Assembly (NCBI GenBank): GCA_001604275.1
Contig: LVBD01000035.1
Coordinates: forward strand, 59,442-123,441
Direction of reading: 5' to 3'
DNA from: Spirochaetales bacterium Spiro_02
Lineage (GTDB): Bacteria > Spirochaetota > Spirochaetia > Sphaerochaetales > Sphaerochaetaceae
Length of the DNA: 64,000 nt
Shown: positions 15,137 through 25,064 of the stretch, one piece after another
Position numbering within the stretch: position 1 is the first letter of the stretch
Layout: each line of letters begins with the position of its first letter
Translations under genes and position numbers: made by a program
Notes under the pieces: generated by a model
Database searches by the model: none
Told to the model about the DNA's origin: nothing
What the model saw: the letters and a program-made list of their open reading frames with translations, nothing else

Positions 15137-17857
15137 ATGCAGAACATACTGAGAACTCAATCAGAAATGAAGAAAGTGACTGCGGATATGGAAGACCGCA
15201 GAGAAGCCACGACCAGGCTGCGCCATGCCGCATCCTCCGGGGTTGAAGAAATTCGCACGATGGTAGGAACTACCAGCGGAGGCTTGGCGGAAAAGCATGT
15301 CGAAGAAGCTCGGGAACAGTACGGGGCCAACACGGTGACGCACGGAAAGAAAGACTCGCTATTCTTCCGCATCGGAAAAGCGTTCATCAATCCGTTCACA
15401 GCGATTCTATTCGCTCTCGCCGTTGTTTCGGTCTGCACAGACATCATTTGGGCGGAGCCGGAAGATGCGAATCCGATTACTGTCATCATCATCGTATCCA
15501 TGGTGTTGATCTCCGGCATCCTGAGATTCGTGCAGGAGACGCGTAGCGGAAACGCCGCCGAAAAGCTACTTGCCATGATCAGAGTCACCACGAGCGTGGA
15601 ACGACTGGAGAGCGGGGTGAAGGAAATTCCGTTGGAGGAAGTAGTCGTGGGGGATCTTGTCCATCTCGCGGCAGGAGATATGATTCCCGCGGACATGCGC
15701 ATTGTCTTCTCAAAAGACTTGTTCATCAGCCAATCGGCGCTCACAGGAGAAAGCGAACCGATCGAGAAGGTCTCGACTACCGCCGATGAAGCATGCCGGA
15801 CTCTGACCGAATATCCCAATCTGGCTTTCATGGGCAGTACCGTGGTAAGTGGCATCGCGCAGGGGATCGTCATTGCGACGGGAAACGACACAATGTTCGG
15901 AGCGCTGGCGAAAAGTGCCACTGGGAAAGCGTCGAAGACAAGCTTCGAACAGGGGGTGAATTCCGTATCCTGGCTGCTGATACGATTTATGCTCGTGATG
16001 GTTCCCGTCGTGCTGTTTATCAACGGCATGACGAAAGGCAACTGGATGGAAGCGGTCCTCTTCGCGGTCTCGATCGCCGTAGGGCTGACGCCGGAAATGT
16101 TGCCGATGATCGTCACGACCTGTCTCGCGAAGGGTGCCGTCGCGATGTCGAAGGAAAAAACCATCATCAAGAATCTCAATTCAATTCAGAATCTTGGTTC
16201 GATCGACATCCTGTGCACGGACAAGACCGGCACGCTCACCCAGGACAAGATCGTTCTGCAGCATCATTTCAATATCAATGGGGAAGAAGACATGCGGGTG
16301 TTGCGGCATGCGTTCCTCAATAGCTATTATCAGACGGGGCTGAAGAATCTGTTGGATGTCGCGATCATCGAGCGAATGAGCTTCGAGAGCGAACGTCTTC
16401 CTGAGTTGCGCGATCTTGCGAGGAAATATACGAAAGTGGATGAAATTCCTTTCGATTTCGAACGTCGCAGAATGAGCGTAGTGGTCCAGAACGGGAAGAC
16501 ACAGATGATCACGAAAGGAGCTGTCGAAGAGATGCTTGCGATCTGTTCGTTCGCGGAGTATTGCGGCGAGGTGCAGCAACTGACCGATGATATCAGAGCG
16601 ATGATTCTCAGGAACGTGAAGCATTTGAACGAACAGGGGATGCGTGCCATCGCCGTCGCCCAGAAAACGAATCCTTCGACGGTCGGCGTGTTCAGCATCG
16701 CGGATGAATCGGATATGGTTCTGATGGGATATCTCGCTTTCCTTGATCCCCCAAAAGAGTCTACGGCAGCGGCCATTCAGGCATTGGCTACTCATGGAGT
16801 CGAAACAAAAATCCTCACGGGTGACAACGATCATGTCACACGGTACATCTGCCGTCAGGTGGGCATTCCTGTTGAGCGGATCCTTCTTGGATCCGATCTG
16901 GAGGGCATGGATGAAAAGGCGTTGCGCAAACGAGTGGAAACAGTACATGTCTATGCAAAACTTTCTCCAGCGCAGAAAACACGTGTCGTCGCGGCGTTGC
17001 GGGAGAATGGACATAGTGTCGGGTACATGGGCGACGGGATCAACGATGCAGCGGCGATGAAGGCTTCCGATGTCGGGATCAGCGTGGATTCCGGTGTCGA
17101 TATCGCGAAGGAAAGCGCCGATGTCATCCTCTTGGAAAAAGACCTCATGGTGCTCGAGAAAGGGATCGTCGAAGGGCGCAAGACATATGCGAACATGATC
17201 AAGTATATCAAGATGACGGCAAGTTCGAATTTCGGCAACATGTTCAGCGTACTGATCGCGAGCGCATTCCTACCGTTCCTGCCCATGATGAGCATCCATT
17301 TGATTCTGCTCAATCTGATCTATGATCTTTCCTGTACGGCGATTCCCTGGGACAATGTAGATGCGGAGTTCTTGAAAGTGCCGAGAAAGTGGGATGCATC
17401 GAACATCGGCCAGTTCATGCTCTGGATCGGGCCGACCAGTAGCGTCTTCGATATCACTACGTATGCGCTCATGTATTTCATCATCTGTCCGGCCGTCTGC
17501 GGAGGGTTGCATTTCCATCAGATTTCCGATCCTGCAAGCCAGCGTCTGTTTATCGCGACTTTCCAGGCGGGATGGTTCGTCGAATCGATGTGGAGCCAGA
17601 CCTTGGTCATCCATATGATCAGGACTTCCAAAATTCCGTTCATCCAGAGCAGGGCTTCGCTACCGGTGACGTTGCTCACCTTCAGCGGGATCGCAGTCTT
17701 GACCGCGATTCCTTTCACAACGGTGGGAGCGGCGATCGGGCTCGCCCCGTTGCCGAGAGTATTCTTTGCATGGCTGGCACTGACGGTTCTGCTCTACATG
17801 GTACTGGTCACCATCGTGAAGAAGGTGTTCATCCGGCGTTTCGGGGAACTGCTGTAA
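15137..17857 (+). CDS. mgtA: Magnesium-translocating P-type ATPase
   Basis: A 906-residue P3B-type ATPase importing Mg2+ at the inner membrane. Landmarks are [10 protein letters not shown], the actuator motif LTGESEP, the M4 segment region [11 protein letters not shown], the phosphorylation site [17 protein letters not shown] in the nucleotide domain, [10 protein letters not shown] and the hinge [12 protein letters not shown]. Length and motifs match MgtA/MgtB. GAGG precedes the ATG by about 9 bases. It is transcribed behind a long leader with two Asp-rich short frames and a terminator, which fits Mg2+-controlled expression. Confidence 0.95.
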   Translation: MQNILRTQSEMKKVTADMEDRREATTRLRHAASSGVEEIRTMVGTTSGGLAEKHVEEAREQYGANTVTHGKKDSLFFRIGKAFINPFTAILFALAVVSVCTDIIWAEPEDANPITVIIIVSMVLISGILRFVQETRSGNAAEKLLAMIRVTTSVERLESGVKEIPLEEVVVGDLVHLAAGDMIPADMRIVFSKDLFISQSALTGESEPIEKVSTTADEACRTLTEYPNLAFMGSTVVSGIAQGIVIATGNDTMFGALAKSATGKASKTSFEQGVNSVSWLLIRFMLVMVPVVLFINGMTKGNWMEAVLFAVSIAVGLTPEMLPMIVTTCLAKGAVAMSKEKTIIKNLNSIQNLGSIDILCTDKTGTLTQDKIVLQHHFNINGEEDMRVLRHAFLNSYYQTGLKNLLDVAIIERMSFESERLPELRDLARKYTKVDEIPFDFERRRMSVVVQNGKTQMITKGAVEEMLAICSFAEYCGEVQQLTDDIRAMILRNVKHLNEQGMRAIAVAQKTNPSTVGVFSIADESDMVLMGYLAFLDPPKESTAAAIQALATHGVETKILTGDNDHVTRYICRQVGIPVERILLGSDLEGMDEKALRKRVETVHVYAKLSPAQKTRVVAALRENGHSVGYMGDGINDAAAMKASDVGISVDSGVDIAKESADVILLEKDLMVLEKGIVEGRKTYANMIKYIKMTASSNFGNMFSVLIASAFLPFLPMMSIHLILLNLIYDLSCTAIPWDNVDAEFLKVPRKWDASNIGQFMLWIGPTSSVFDITTYALMYFIICPAVCGGLHFHQISDPASQRLFIATFQAGWFVESMWSQTLVIHMIRTSKIPFIQSRASLPVTLLTFSGIAVLTAIPFTTVGAAIGLAPLPRVFFAWLALTVLLYMVLVTIVKKVFIRRFGELL

Positions 17858-18164
17858 TGCCCGGAACAGCATACGGTCTGGGCTGTTCCTGAAGGTCGCT
17901 TCGGGGACAGCCCTTGCCGATGAAGGATACCGGTCTTTTTGGGGGCGATATTAAAATATTGGGATAAGGATAGTGAGTTGGATAGCATTATCAAGTGGGG
18001 GCGGCAAGCCCCCCTATCTAAAAAAACTCGACACAAGCAGGAGGGGGCGAATTACCTCGCGAAGGTCACCAAGGGCAACCAACGGTTGCACCGATAACGA
18101 ATACTTCTTCTTCAAGCGTATGGATGCTTGAAGAAGACCATACTACAAACCTCATTCCCCCAGT
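17858..18164. other. Intergenic region after mgtA with hairpins and possible element remnant
   Basis: About 300 bases without a gene. GGAACAGC/GCTGTTCC lies just after the mgtA stop, and GGGCTGT/ACAGCCC is an overlapping alternative hairpin; neither has a T-run. Near 18050-18098 a short open stretch reads NYLAKVTKGNQRLHR before a stop and could be the tail of a lost gene. Confidence 0.35.
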
Positions 18165-18180
18165 TTTTGCACTGAGCAAA
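18165..18180. repeat. Right copy of the 16-bp inverted repeat pair
   Basis: TTTTGCACTGAGCAAA is the exact reverse complement of 14259-14274. Confidence 0.5.
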
Positions 18181-18348
18181 TTAAAATTGGAATTTGTACT
18201 CTAAGAAAATACTCGCAACTGGTCCGTTAACAACAACATCCCCCACAATATCTTCATGATATTGATAATATCCACTGTATGTATCAAAATATGGAGCATC
18301 AGCAAGACAGAGAAGCTTCATCGGATTATCGAACGAATGCGAAAAACA

Positions 18349-19149
18349 TTATTTCGAAATCTTCCTGCACTTCCACACCCGCAACGCATACCAAACGGAA
18401 AGGGCGACCATGACAATAACGACAAGCTCGATCAGTGCGACGGACACCCCGCTTGCATTGAGGACCACGGCCGCCATGTCCACGATGAAATGGATTACAA
18501 TCGCCACGGCGAACAGATACCAATCCTTTGAATTCTTCGCCGCGAACCACACCAGGACGGACAGCACCATATGCAGGGCAAAGGCCGCCACCCGCTCGAT
18601 CATGCCGAACACATAGACACCCGCGCCAGTGGTGGACAGCTGCATGAACGCCGCCTGCAACGTCGCCTGCTTCTGCGCATCGAGCGTGGCCAGGACATCG
18701 GCGGCCGTCCCTCCGTTGAGCATAGCCGCATAGACAAGATTGTTGACCATCGTCACGCCAAGAATCAGGATCACCTCGATTCCGCCGTGACCGGCACCGT
18801 ACATCAGCGCATCCTGATCCTTTCCCAGCTTCTTCTTCAACACGGTACGGAACGCCACGAACCTGCCGGTCTCCTCGAACAGTCCGGCCATCAGGCCGCC
18901 ATAGAGGCCATACAACCAGACATTGCCGGTGATTGTCGCACCTGCGGAGGAACCAAGCACAATGGAATGGACCAGCCGTTCAAGGACCATTGCAAACAAG
19001 ACGAACACGACAGCGCCGACCCACAGGGGCAAGAAGTCGGCTTTCCACTTTTTGCGTATGAACACGACAGCCACGACAGGCAACGCGAACGAGAATACGA
19101 CTACAACGTACATCATGATGATACTCGATACGGGAACGGAATAATTCAT
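18349..19149 (-). CDS. YhfC-family intramembrane metalloprotease-like protein
   Basis: A 266-residue polytopic membrane protein with about seven hydrophobic segments, matching the YhfC family of intramembrane glutamic/metalloproteases related to CAAX-type proteases. Conserved polar residues inside membrane segments are EETGRF (about residue 92), GHGGIEV (about 120) and HFIVDMAA (about 220), giving the Glu/His/His/Asp set of the family. Substrates are unknown. It stands alone, divergent from the dehydrogenase gene. Confidence 0.82.
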   Translation of the reverse strand: MNYSVPVSSIIMMYVVVVFSFALPVVAVVFIRKKWKADFLPLWVGAVVFVLFAMVLERLVHSIVLGSSAGATITGNVWLYGLYGGLMAGLFEETGRFVAFRTVLKKKLGKDQDALMYGAGHGGIEVILILGVTMVNNLVYAAMLNGGTAADVLATLDAQKQATLQAAFMQLSTTGAGVYVFGMIERVAAFALHMVLSVLVWFAAKNSKDWYLFAVAIVIHFIVDMAAVVLNASGVSVALIELVVIVMVALSVWYALRVWKCRKISK

Positions 19150-19338
19150 ACAGACCTCCTGGCTAATAGTTTATTCCACCCCAATTATCACCCGTACATA
19201 CGGAAACTACAAGCGAATCTCCAGAGGATCCCGACAAGGGCCGCCCCCCATCATGACCGAGTACGCAAAAGGGCATAGCCACGCATCGTCCATCGGCGAT
19301 ATAGTATGGACAACAGCAATCAACCGGAGGAGCCAGCC

Positions 19339-20301
19339 GTGAAAGTATTCGCATATTCCGTCCGATCTGAAGAAGTCCCGCTTTTTGAAACATACGCGAA
19401 GGAGCTCGGAATCGACATAGAGACGACCAACGTACCGCCCACTGCTGCCACAGCCGAACAAGCGCGGGGAGCAGACGCCATAAGCATCGTCACGACCCCA
19501 GTCGACGCACAATTGGTCGAGAAGTTCCATGTACTTGGCATCCGCTACATCTCCACCCGGACCATCGGCTTCGAACACATCGACATGCAGGCGGCACAAA
19601 ACATAGGAATCGGCGTGGGCAACGTCAGCTACTCCCCCTACTCCGTGGCAGAATACACCGTCATGCTCATGCTCATGTGCCTGAGAAAGATGAAATTGAT
19701 CACCGCCAGAAGTGCCGTCCAGGATTTTTCACTTGCAGGCACTGCCGGAACGGAACTCCATTCAAAAACTGTCGGCGTCATCGGCACGGGGAGATTGGGA
19801 AGGACAGTGATTTGTCTTCTTCGAGGGTTCGGTTGTACGGTATTGGCAAACGATATTTATCCGAATGCGGAAATCGAAAAACTTGCCGACTATGTACCGC
19901 TGGAAGAACTGCTGCAACGGAGCGACATCATCACGTTGCATGTCCCGGCGACCGACGACGGCACATACCTGCTTGGAGCCGAGCAATTCGGACGAATGAA
20001 AGACGGCATAGTTCTCATCAACACTGCAAGAGGTTCTTTGATCGACCAAACGTCATTGATCGAAGCAATCGAGACCGGCAAAATCGGTGCCGCGGCACTG
20101 GACGTGGTACAGAACGAAAAAGGACTGTACTATAACGACTGCAAGACCACTCCTCTGACCAACAGGCAGATGTTGCTGTTGCGATCCTATCCCAATGTCA
20201 TTCTTACGCCCCACATGGCCTTCCATACCGACCAGGCGATCGAGGGCATGGTGCGAAATTCGCTACAAGCGTGCAAGAAAGCACTGACGTCAACTCGGTG
20301 A
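19339..20301 (+). CDS. D-lactate dehydrogenase-like D-2-hydroxyacid dehydrogenase
   Basis: A 320-residue NAD-dependent D-isomer-specific 2-hydroxyacid dehydrogenase, closest in pattern to D-lactate dehydrogenase/VanH. It interconverts D-lactate and pyruvate or similar acids. Motifs are STRTIGFEHID, the Rossmann GVIGTGRLGRTV, LHVPATDDGTYLL, INTARGSLID with the catalytic Arg, and LTPHMAFHTDQA with the catalytic His. A GTG at 19339 is chosen because CGGAGGAG lies 6 bases upstream; an ATG 33 bases earlier has no ribosome binding site. It converges with the hexosaminidase gene. Confidence 0.88.
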   Translation: MKVFAYSVRSEEVPLFETYAKELGIDIETTNVPPTAATAEQARGADAISIVTTPVDAQLVEKFHVLGIRYISTRTIGFEHIDMQAAQNIGIGVGNVSYSPYSVAEYTVMLMLMCLRKMKLITARSAVQDFSLAGTAGTELHSKTVGVIGTGRLGRTVICLLRGFGCTVLANDIYPNAEIEKLADYVPLEELLQRSDIITLHVPATDDGTYLLGAEQFGRMKDGIVLINTARGSLIDQTSLIEAIETGKIGAAALDVVQNEKGLYYNDCKTTPLTNRQMLLLRSYPNVILTPHMAFHTDQAIEGMVRNSLQACKKALTSTR

Positions 20302-20353
20302 CCATGTGCCCATGCGCACGCGCGCTCTACAGTTTTGCCATTGCACCCGACGA

Positions 20354-21871
20354 TCACAGCACGATTCCCGCTTGGGTGCTGTTGCGCTTGACCCGTCGCC
20401 ACCGCTTCCATCGGCTGACCAGCCGTATCGGAAGCGGAGGATCCCATTGGGTTCGGAGCACGATCGAGATATCGGGGAAATAGGAAGCGGCGTATTGCTC
20501 GACGATGCGCAGGAACCGACGGTAGTCCGCTCGCCGGAAATCCGTCCAGAACGCCTCGGCTCCGGCCAATAACCTCGGAAACATATGAAGATCACGATCC
20601 TCCCGGGTCGTGACATATTCCGTCCACAATAGCAGCTCGGCACCGACGACTGCGTCGTCTCCATTTGCGTGCGCCATGGACCGAAGCATTTTTCCATACC
20701 CATATACATTGCGCAACGGAACCAGATCATGCCCCATATCAAGGTAGGTATGGAAGTATTCGCTGTAGATAGCAGGATGCGGAAGCCTATCTTCCTTCCC
20801 CCGGCCGACCAATGGATTCCAGACTTGGGGCAGGATGTACGGCACATACCCGCCGTCGATATAGTCGCTCCACAGAATCACCTGTTTGCCGAACTGCCGG
20901 GCATACCGAGCGATCTCATTGCAGAACCATCGTAGAAGCGCACGCTCGTCCGCAAGTCCCAGCGACAGTTTGCGCCGCTGACATTTCGGACACGACCGCC
21001 AGGCTTGCAGAGGAATCTCATCCCCTCCAAGATGGATGAACGGCGCGGGGAACACCTCGCACACCTCCGCTACGACTGTCTTTGCGAATGCAATGGCGTC
21101 ATCATTTCCAATGCACAGGATATCGGAAAAAATTCCCTCCCCCGTGGGAAGCGAAAACGGACCTCCGGAACAACTGAACCGAGGATATTCGACAAGCGCC
21201 GAAAGCACGTGCCCCGGCATGTCGATCTCCGGTACGATCGATACATGTCGTCGCGCCGCATACGAGACAAGATCGCGCAACTGCTGTTTCGTATACCAGT
21301 CATGTCCACTTCCCTCCACGAGCGCAGGATATCCGTCCACGGGAAATCTCCATCCCTGGTCATCGCTCAAGTGCAGATGGAGCATGTTCAGCTTGAGGCC
21401 CGAAAGAATATCCACGATGCGCAGCAGATCGTCGAACGGACAGAAAGTCCGCGCCACATCCAGCATGAACCCCCGCCAGGGGAGCATCGGTTCATCCACC
21501 ACATGACAGCAGGGCACGCCATCGGCATACGCCGTCTTCAGCTGACGCAGCGATTGCAATCCATAGAGAACTCCGGAACTCCCCATCGCCTCGATCGAAA
21601 TTCCTTCCGTCCCGACATCAAGCGCATACCCCTCGTCGTTCATAGGCGACATGCGCCGGCCGATGCGGATCGCCGCCCGGTTCCCTTCGGCCGGAACCCG
21701 GACCGTCCGGACCGACAGCAGTTCCCCGACAAGCGACAGAAACGCATCTGCCTCCTGCCCCGACCAGTCGGAAGAAACCGATACGGCAAGCGGATCGGAC
21801 AGCAGGAACAGACCGGGAAGCCTCCGGACTTCCTGGGAAGGATACGGGATAATGGGAAGAAGCGGCTTCAT
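20354..21871 (-). CDS. Beta-N-acetylhexosaminidase (GH20)
   Basis: A 505-residue glycoside hydrolase family 20 enzyme removing terminal beta-linked N-acetylhexosamine. A small N-terminal domain (residues about 1-120) precedes the TIM barrel. The barrel contains RGFMLDVARTF, HLHLSDDQGWRF, VPEIDMPGH and the catalytic Asp-Glu pair in HLGGDEIP (about residue 290). No signal peptide is visible, so it should act in the cytoplasm on sugars imported by the adjacent ABC transporter. It is the last gene of the ROK-ABC operon, 16 bp after the permease gene. Confidence 0.93.
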   Translation of the reverse strand: MKPLLPIIPYPSQEVRRLPGLFLLSDPLAVSVSSDWSGQEADAFLSLVGELLSVRTVRVPAEGNRAAIRIGRRMSPMNDEGYALDVGTEGISIEAMGSSGVLYGLQSLRQLKTAYADGVPCCHVVDEPMLPWRGFMLDVARTFCPFDDLLRIVDILSGLKLNMLHLHLSDDQGWRFPVDGYPALVEGSGHDWYTKQQLRDLVSYAARRHVSIVPEIDMPGHVLSALVEYPRFSCSGGPFSLPTGEGIFSDILCIGNDDAIAFAKTVVAEVCEVFPAPFIHLGGDEIPLQAWRSCPKCQRRKLSLGLADERALLRWFCNEIARYARQFGKQVILWSDYIDGGYVPYILPQVWNPLVGRGKEDRLPHPAIYSEYFHTYLDMGHDLVPLRNVYGYGKMLRSMAHANGDDAVVGAELLLWTEYVTTREDRDLHMFPRLLAGAEAFWTDFRRADYRRFLRIVEQYAASYFPDISIVLRTQWDPPLPIRLVSRWKRWRRVKRNSTQAGIVL

Positions 21872-21887
21872 GTCTGTTGATTCCTTT

Positions 21888-22718
21888 TCATTCCTTCGTC
21901 GCCCCTGCGGCGAAACCCTGGGCGATCTTGTCTCTGAAAATCAGATAGAAGATGATCATCGGCACCGTTCCGATGACCAGCGCCGCGAACTGCAGGCCAT
22001 AGTCACGGGACATCCCGCCGGCGAAGCTGTTGATACCGACAGGAAGCGACCTGATCGACAGCTCGCTGGTCAGCGTCAGCACCAGAATGAACTCGTTCCA
22101 GTTCCCAAGGAATGTATAGATGAACATCGTCGAGATGATCGGAGTAGCCACCGGAATAATGATTCTCCAGAATATCTGGAAGTAGTTCGCTCCGTCGATG
22201 ATCGCAGACTCCTGGATCGAATCCGGAATACCCTTGATGTACGTAGTCGATAGAAACACCTGGAACGGCAGCCCGAACGCGATGTACGGCAGCACCACGC
22301 CCAGCCGGGTGTTGGAGATGCCGAGCCTTGTCTCCATGATGAACAACGGAACTATGACCGAATGCACGGTGATCAGAAGCCCCAGCGTGTACAGCATGTA
22401 GATGAACTTGCCGCTTCGGTAGAAGAATTTCGACAAGGCATAGCCCCCGCTGAGCGCCAGCAGGACGGTGACCACGGTCGCGACGACCGAATAAAAGATG
22501 CTATTGAGGAAATAGATCCCGAGATGCCCTTGCGTCCATGCCAGGACGAAATTGTCGAAATACCAGGAAAGCGGCGGCATGAGCGGATGCCGGACGATCT
22601 CGGCATGCGGCTTGAACGCGCTGAGGATCATCCAGACCAGCGGGACCACGGTCAGGACGGTGAATGAAATCATCAACAGATATGAAAGCACTTTTCCGAC
22701 AGTCGAATATCGTTTCAT
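21888..22718 (-). CDS. Sugar ABC transporter permease (MalG type)
   Basis: A 276-residue inner-membrane permease of the CUT1 family with six hydrophobic segments. The EAA loop is visible as YIKGIPDSIQESAIIDGANYFQIFWRIIIP, around residues 160-190. It would pair with the MalF-type permease encoded 9 bp upstream. No ATPase gene is in this operon, so a shared MsiK/MalK-type ATPase elsewhere is expected, which is common for CUT1 systems. Confidence 0.92.
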   Translation of the reverse strand: MKRYSTVGKVLSYLLMISFTVLTVVPLVWMILSAFKPHAEIVRHPLMPPLSWYFDNFVLAWTQGHLGIYFLNSIFYSVVATVVTVLLALSGGYALSKFFYRSGKFIYMLYTLGLLITVHSVIVPLFIMETRLGISNTRLGVVLPYIAFGLPFQVFLSTTYIKGIPDSIQESAIIDGANYFQIFWRIIIPVATPIISTMFIYTFLGNWNEFILVLTLTSELSIRSLPVGINSFAGGMSRDYGLQFAALVIGTVPMIIFYLIFRDKIAQGFAAGATKE

Positions 22719-22727
22719 CCCATCCCC

Positions 22728-23615
22728 CTATTCGAATTTCCGTTCGATCTTTCCGCTGATATACTGCAACAGCAGGATCAGACCGACAGCGAGTACGACG
22801 ATGACGATCGACACAGCGCTGCCGAAGCCGTACTTATAGTATTTGAACGTGTTGACATACATGTAGATGGCGATGACTTCCGTAAAATGCGCCGGCCCGC
22901 CGCCAGTCATGGCATAGATCAGGTCGAATGCCTTCAGGCTTCCGGAAATGGCGAAGATCGCCGTCGTTGCGATCGTTCCTACCATGCTCGGCAAAATGAT
23001 GTGGGCGAACATCTGCCCCTCGCTCGCGCCGTCGAGCTGCGCGGCCTCCAGAACCGAAGGAGTCATCTTCTGGAGATTCGCATAATAGATGATCATGTAT
23101 GTGCCGGTGTGCATCCATAGCAAGACGAAGAGGATCGGAACGATCGCCAAGCTCTTGTCCTCGAATATTTCCATGACATATTGGGGATTCTTCGTCGCTG
23201 CGCGCACGATGGTCACGATGATTCCGGATGATGAGAATATCTGATTCCACAGCAATGCCACGACGACAGGAGAAATCGTGATCGGAAGAAAGATCATCGT
23301 CTGATAGAACGCCCCATGCCGGACGACCTTCCGATACAGCAGGAACGCAAGCAGGAATCCGAGCGGAATCTGGCCGAACACCGAGATAGCGACGATCAGC
23401 AGATTGTTCCTCAAGGAATGGAGGAATACGGAATCCGCGAATATCTTCGCATAATTCTCCATGCCGATGAACGTCGGAGAGCCATATCCTTTCCATGTGG
23501 TGAAACTCAACGAGAGGCTGAAGACCACCGGGAAGATGATGATCGCCACAAACACCAACAATCCGGGAAGGACAAACGCCCAATAGCTCAGATGCTTCTG
23601 TCGGGAGAACGTCAT
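22728..23615 (-). CDS. Sugar ABC transporter permease (MalF type)
   Basis: A 295-residue CUT1-family permease with six hydrophobic segments and an EAA loop reading LQKMTPSVLEAAQLDGASEG. It starts MTFSRQKHLSYWAFVLPGLL, typical of the MalF-type partner. It lies between the binding-protein gene and the MalG-type permease gene in a single operon. The imported sugar is probably an N-acetylhexosamine-containing saccharide, judged from the GH20 gene in the operon (inference). Confidence 0.92.
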   Translation of the reverse strand: MTFSRQKHLSYWAFVLPGLLVFVAIIIFPVVFSLSLSFTTWKGYGSPTFIGMENYAKIFADSVFLHSLRNNLLIVAISVFGQIPLGFLLAFLLYRKVVRHGAFYQTMIFLPITISPVVVALLWNQIFSSSGIIVTIVRAATKNPQYVMEIFEDKSLAIVPILFVLLWMHTGTYMIIYYANLQKMTPSVLEAAQLDGASEGQMFAHIILPSMVGTIATTAIFAISGSLKAFDLIYAMTGGGPAHFTEVIAIYMYVNTFKYYKYGFGSAVSIVIVVLAVGLILLLQYISGKIERKFE

Positions 23616-23712
23616 GTCAGTTTCCTTTTTTCAAAATAGACGGCGGGCGGTCCCTCCTCTCTCCTTGAGAAAGAGAAACCGCACGCCACGATGCCCATAT
23701 GCCGACCGTCGG

Positions 23713-25017
23713 TCACCGACCGACAGATTCGACCATCCGCTCCAGATCCGTAGCGACGTCCTGAGGGGTCATCGTTCCGAACATCATGTTCTGCAAGTTG
23801 ATGTTGAACGTTCCGATCGGTTCGGCCGCGATGACGGAATCCATGACGTATCCCATGGGGACACTTCCCGCATAAGCGATCAGTTTCTTGATCATGGGAT
23901 CCGCATCCTCGGGTTCGTCGAGGTTGTATGCGGGCAGACGGCCGAACCGCTGGCGGATCGCCGAGCCTTCCGGTCCTGAATAGAACCAGATCCATTTCCA
24001 GGCCGCCTCAGCCTTCCGTTCGTCGAGCTTGGCGTTCATGCCGAATCCCTGTCCGGCAGTCGCGGAAGCGGACCGGCTTTGTCCCTTCTGTCCAGGGATG
24101 TCGGGGAACGATTCCAGACTCACGTACTCTTTCTGCGCATCGGAAAGTTCGCCGACCATGTTGTTGACCGTCCAACCTCCGTCGATCAGATACACGGCCT
24201 TCTCATTGACGAAATCATCGAGCCCCTGTCCATAGGCGAGCTGATTGGTTCCCGGAGAGAACATCTGCTTGTCGTACAGTTCCTTGATGATCTCCATCGC
24301 ACGAACGAATTCAGGATCGCTGAAACTCGCCTCTCCGGAAAGCGCCTTGTCGAACCATTCCATGCCGCAGGTACGCTCGACCAGCATCCCCGCCAGGCAG
24401 GACTGCATCGGCCAGGCATCCTTGTTCGCGATGGAAAGGGGGATCAGCCCGGCGGCACGAATGATCGGCCCCTGCGCGAGCAATTCTTCGTACGTCTTCG
24501 GAACCGTCAGCCCCAACTCCTTCAGAAGTCTGTTGTTGGTGTACATGATCGAAGTTACGGAAATATCCTCCGGCAGTTCCCAGATCTCGCCGTTCGCACC
24601 TTGCGGCTGCATCGCCATATCGGCGAACTCATCCTCATGCCCCTTGAGATACGGTCGCAGATCCTTCACCAGACCGGCGGATGTCACCTGGCTGGTCCGT
24701 TCTCCGGGATACAGCAGGATGATGTCGGGAAGTTGCCCGCTCATCGCCATGGTCTGGAGCTTGTCATGGAACGATTCCCCGTAACCATATTCAAAATTCA
24801 GCTTGATGCCAGGATTCTCCTTCTCGAACACATCGACCAGATACTGGAAATTCGGGGCTGTAGTCTTGTCCGTCTGATCCAGATAATGATATACGGACAG
24901 CGTGATCACTCCATCCTGCCCGCCCCCGGACTGCTCCGCGGCTCCGGCTGCGAATACCAGCATGGGGACCAGGAGCAACGAAATGGAAAACAATACGAAC
25001 AACCGTTTCGTTTTCAT
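23713..25017 (-). CDS. Extracellular sugar-binding protein of the ABC transporter
   Basis: A 434-residue family 1 solute-binding protein. The signal peptide is MKTKRLFVLFSISLLL followed by VPMLVFAAGAAEQ; this AAGAAE ending is common in spirochaete binding proteins. The mature part shows typical features such as LPDIILLYPGERT and WELPEDISVTSIMYTNN. The start at 25017 is chosen because it begins the signal peptide with GGAGG upstream. A longer frame has no support. It captures the sugar for the two permeases downstream. Confidence 0.92.
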   Translation of the reverse strand: MKTKRLFVLFSISLLLVPMLVFAAGAAEQSGGGQDGVITLSVYHYLDQTDKTTAPNFQYLVDVFEKENPGIKLNFEYGYGESFHDKLQTMAMSGQLPDIILLYPGERTSQVTSAGLVKDLRPYLKGHEDEFADMAMQPQGANGEIWELPEDISVTSIMYTNNRLLKELGLTVPKTYEELLAQGPIIRAAGLIPLSIANKDAWPMQSCLAGMLVERTCGMEWFDKALSGEASFSDPEFVRAMEIIKELYDKQMFSPGTNQLAYGQGLDDFVNEKAVYLIDGGWTVNNMVGELSDAQKEYVSLESFPDIPGQKGQSRSASATAGQGFGMNAKLDERKAEAAWKWIWFYSGPEGSAIRQRFGRLPAYNLDEPEDADPMIKKLIAYAGSVPMGYVMDSVIAAEPIGTFNINLQNMMFGTMTPQDVATDLERMVESVGR

Positions 25018-25064
25018 AGAAGCCTCCTCAACCGAGATATTTTGATTCCTCCAAGATGAAGGAT

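Noticed and set aside
18050..18098. Coding gene for a peptide ending YLAKVTKGNQRLHR
   Set aside because: No start codon with a ribosome binding site and no upstream homologous sequence; noted only as possible debris.
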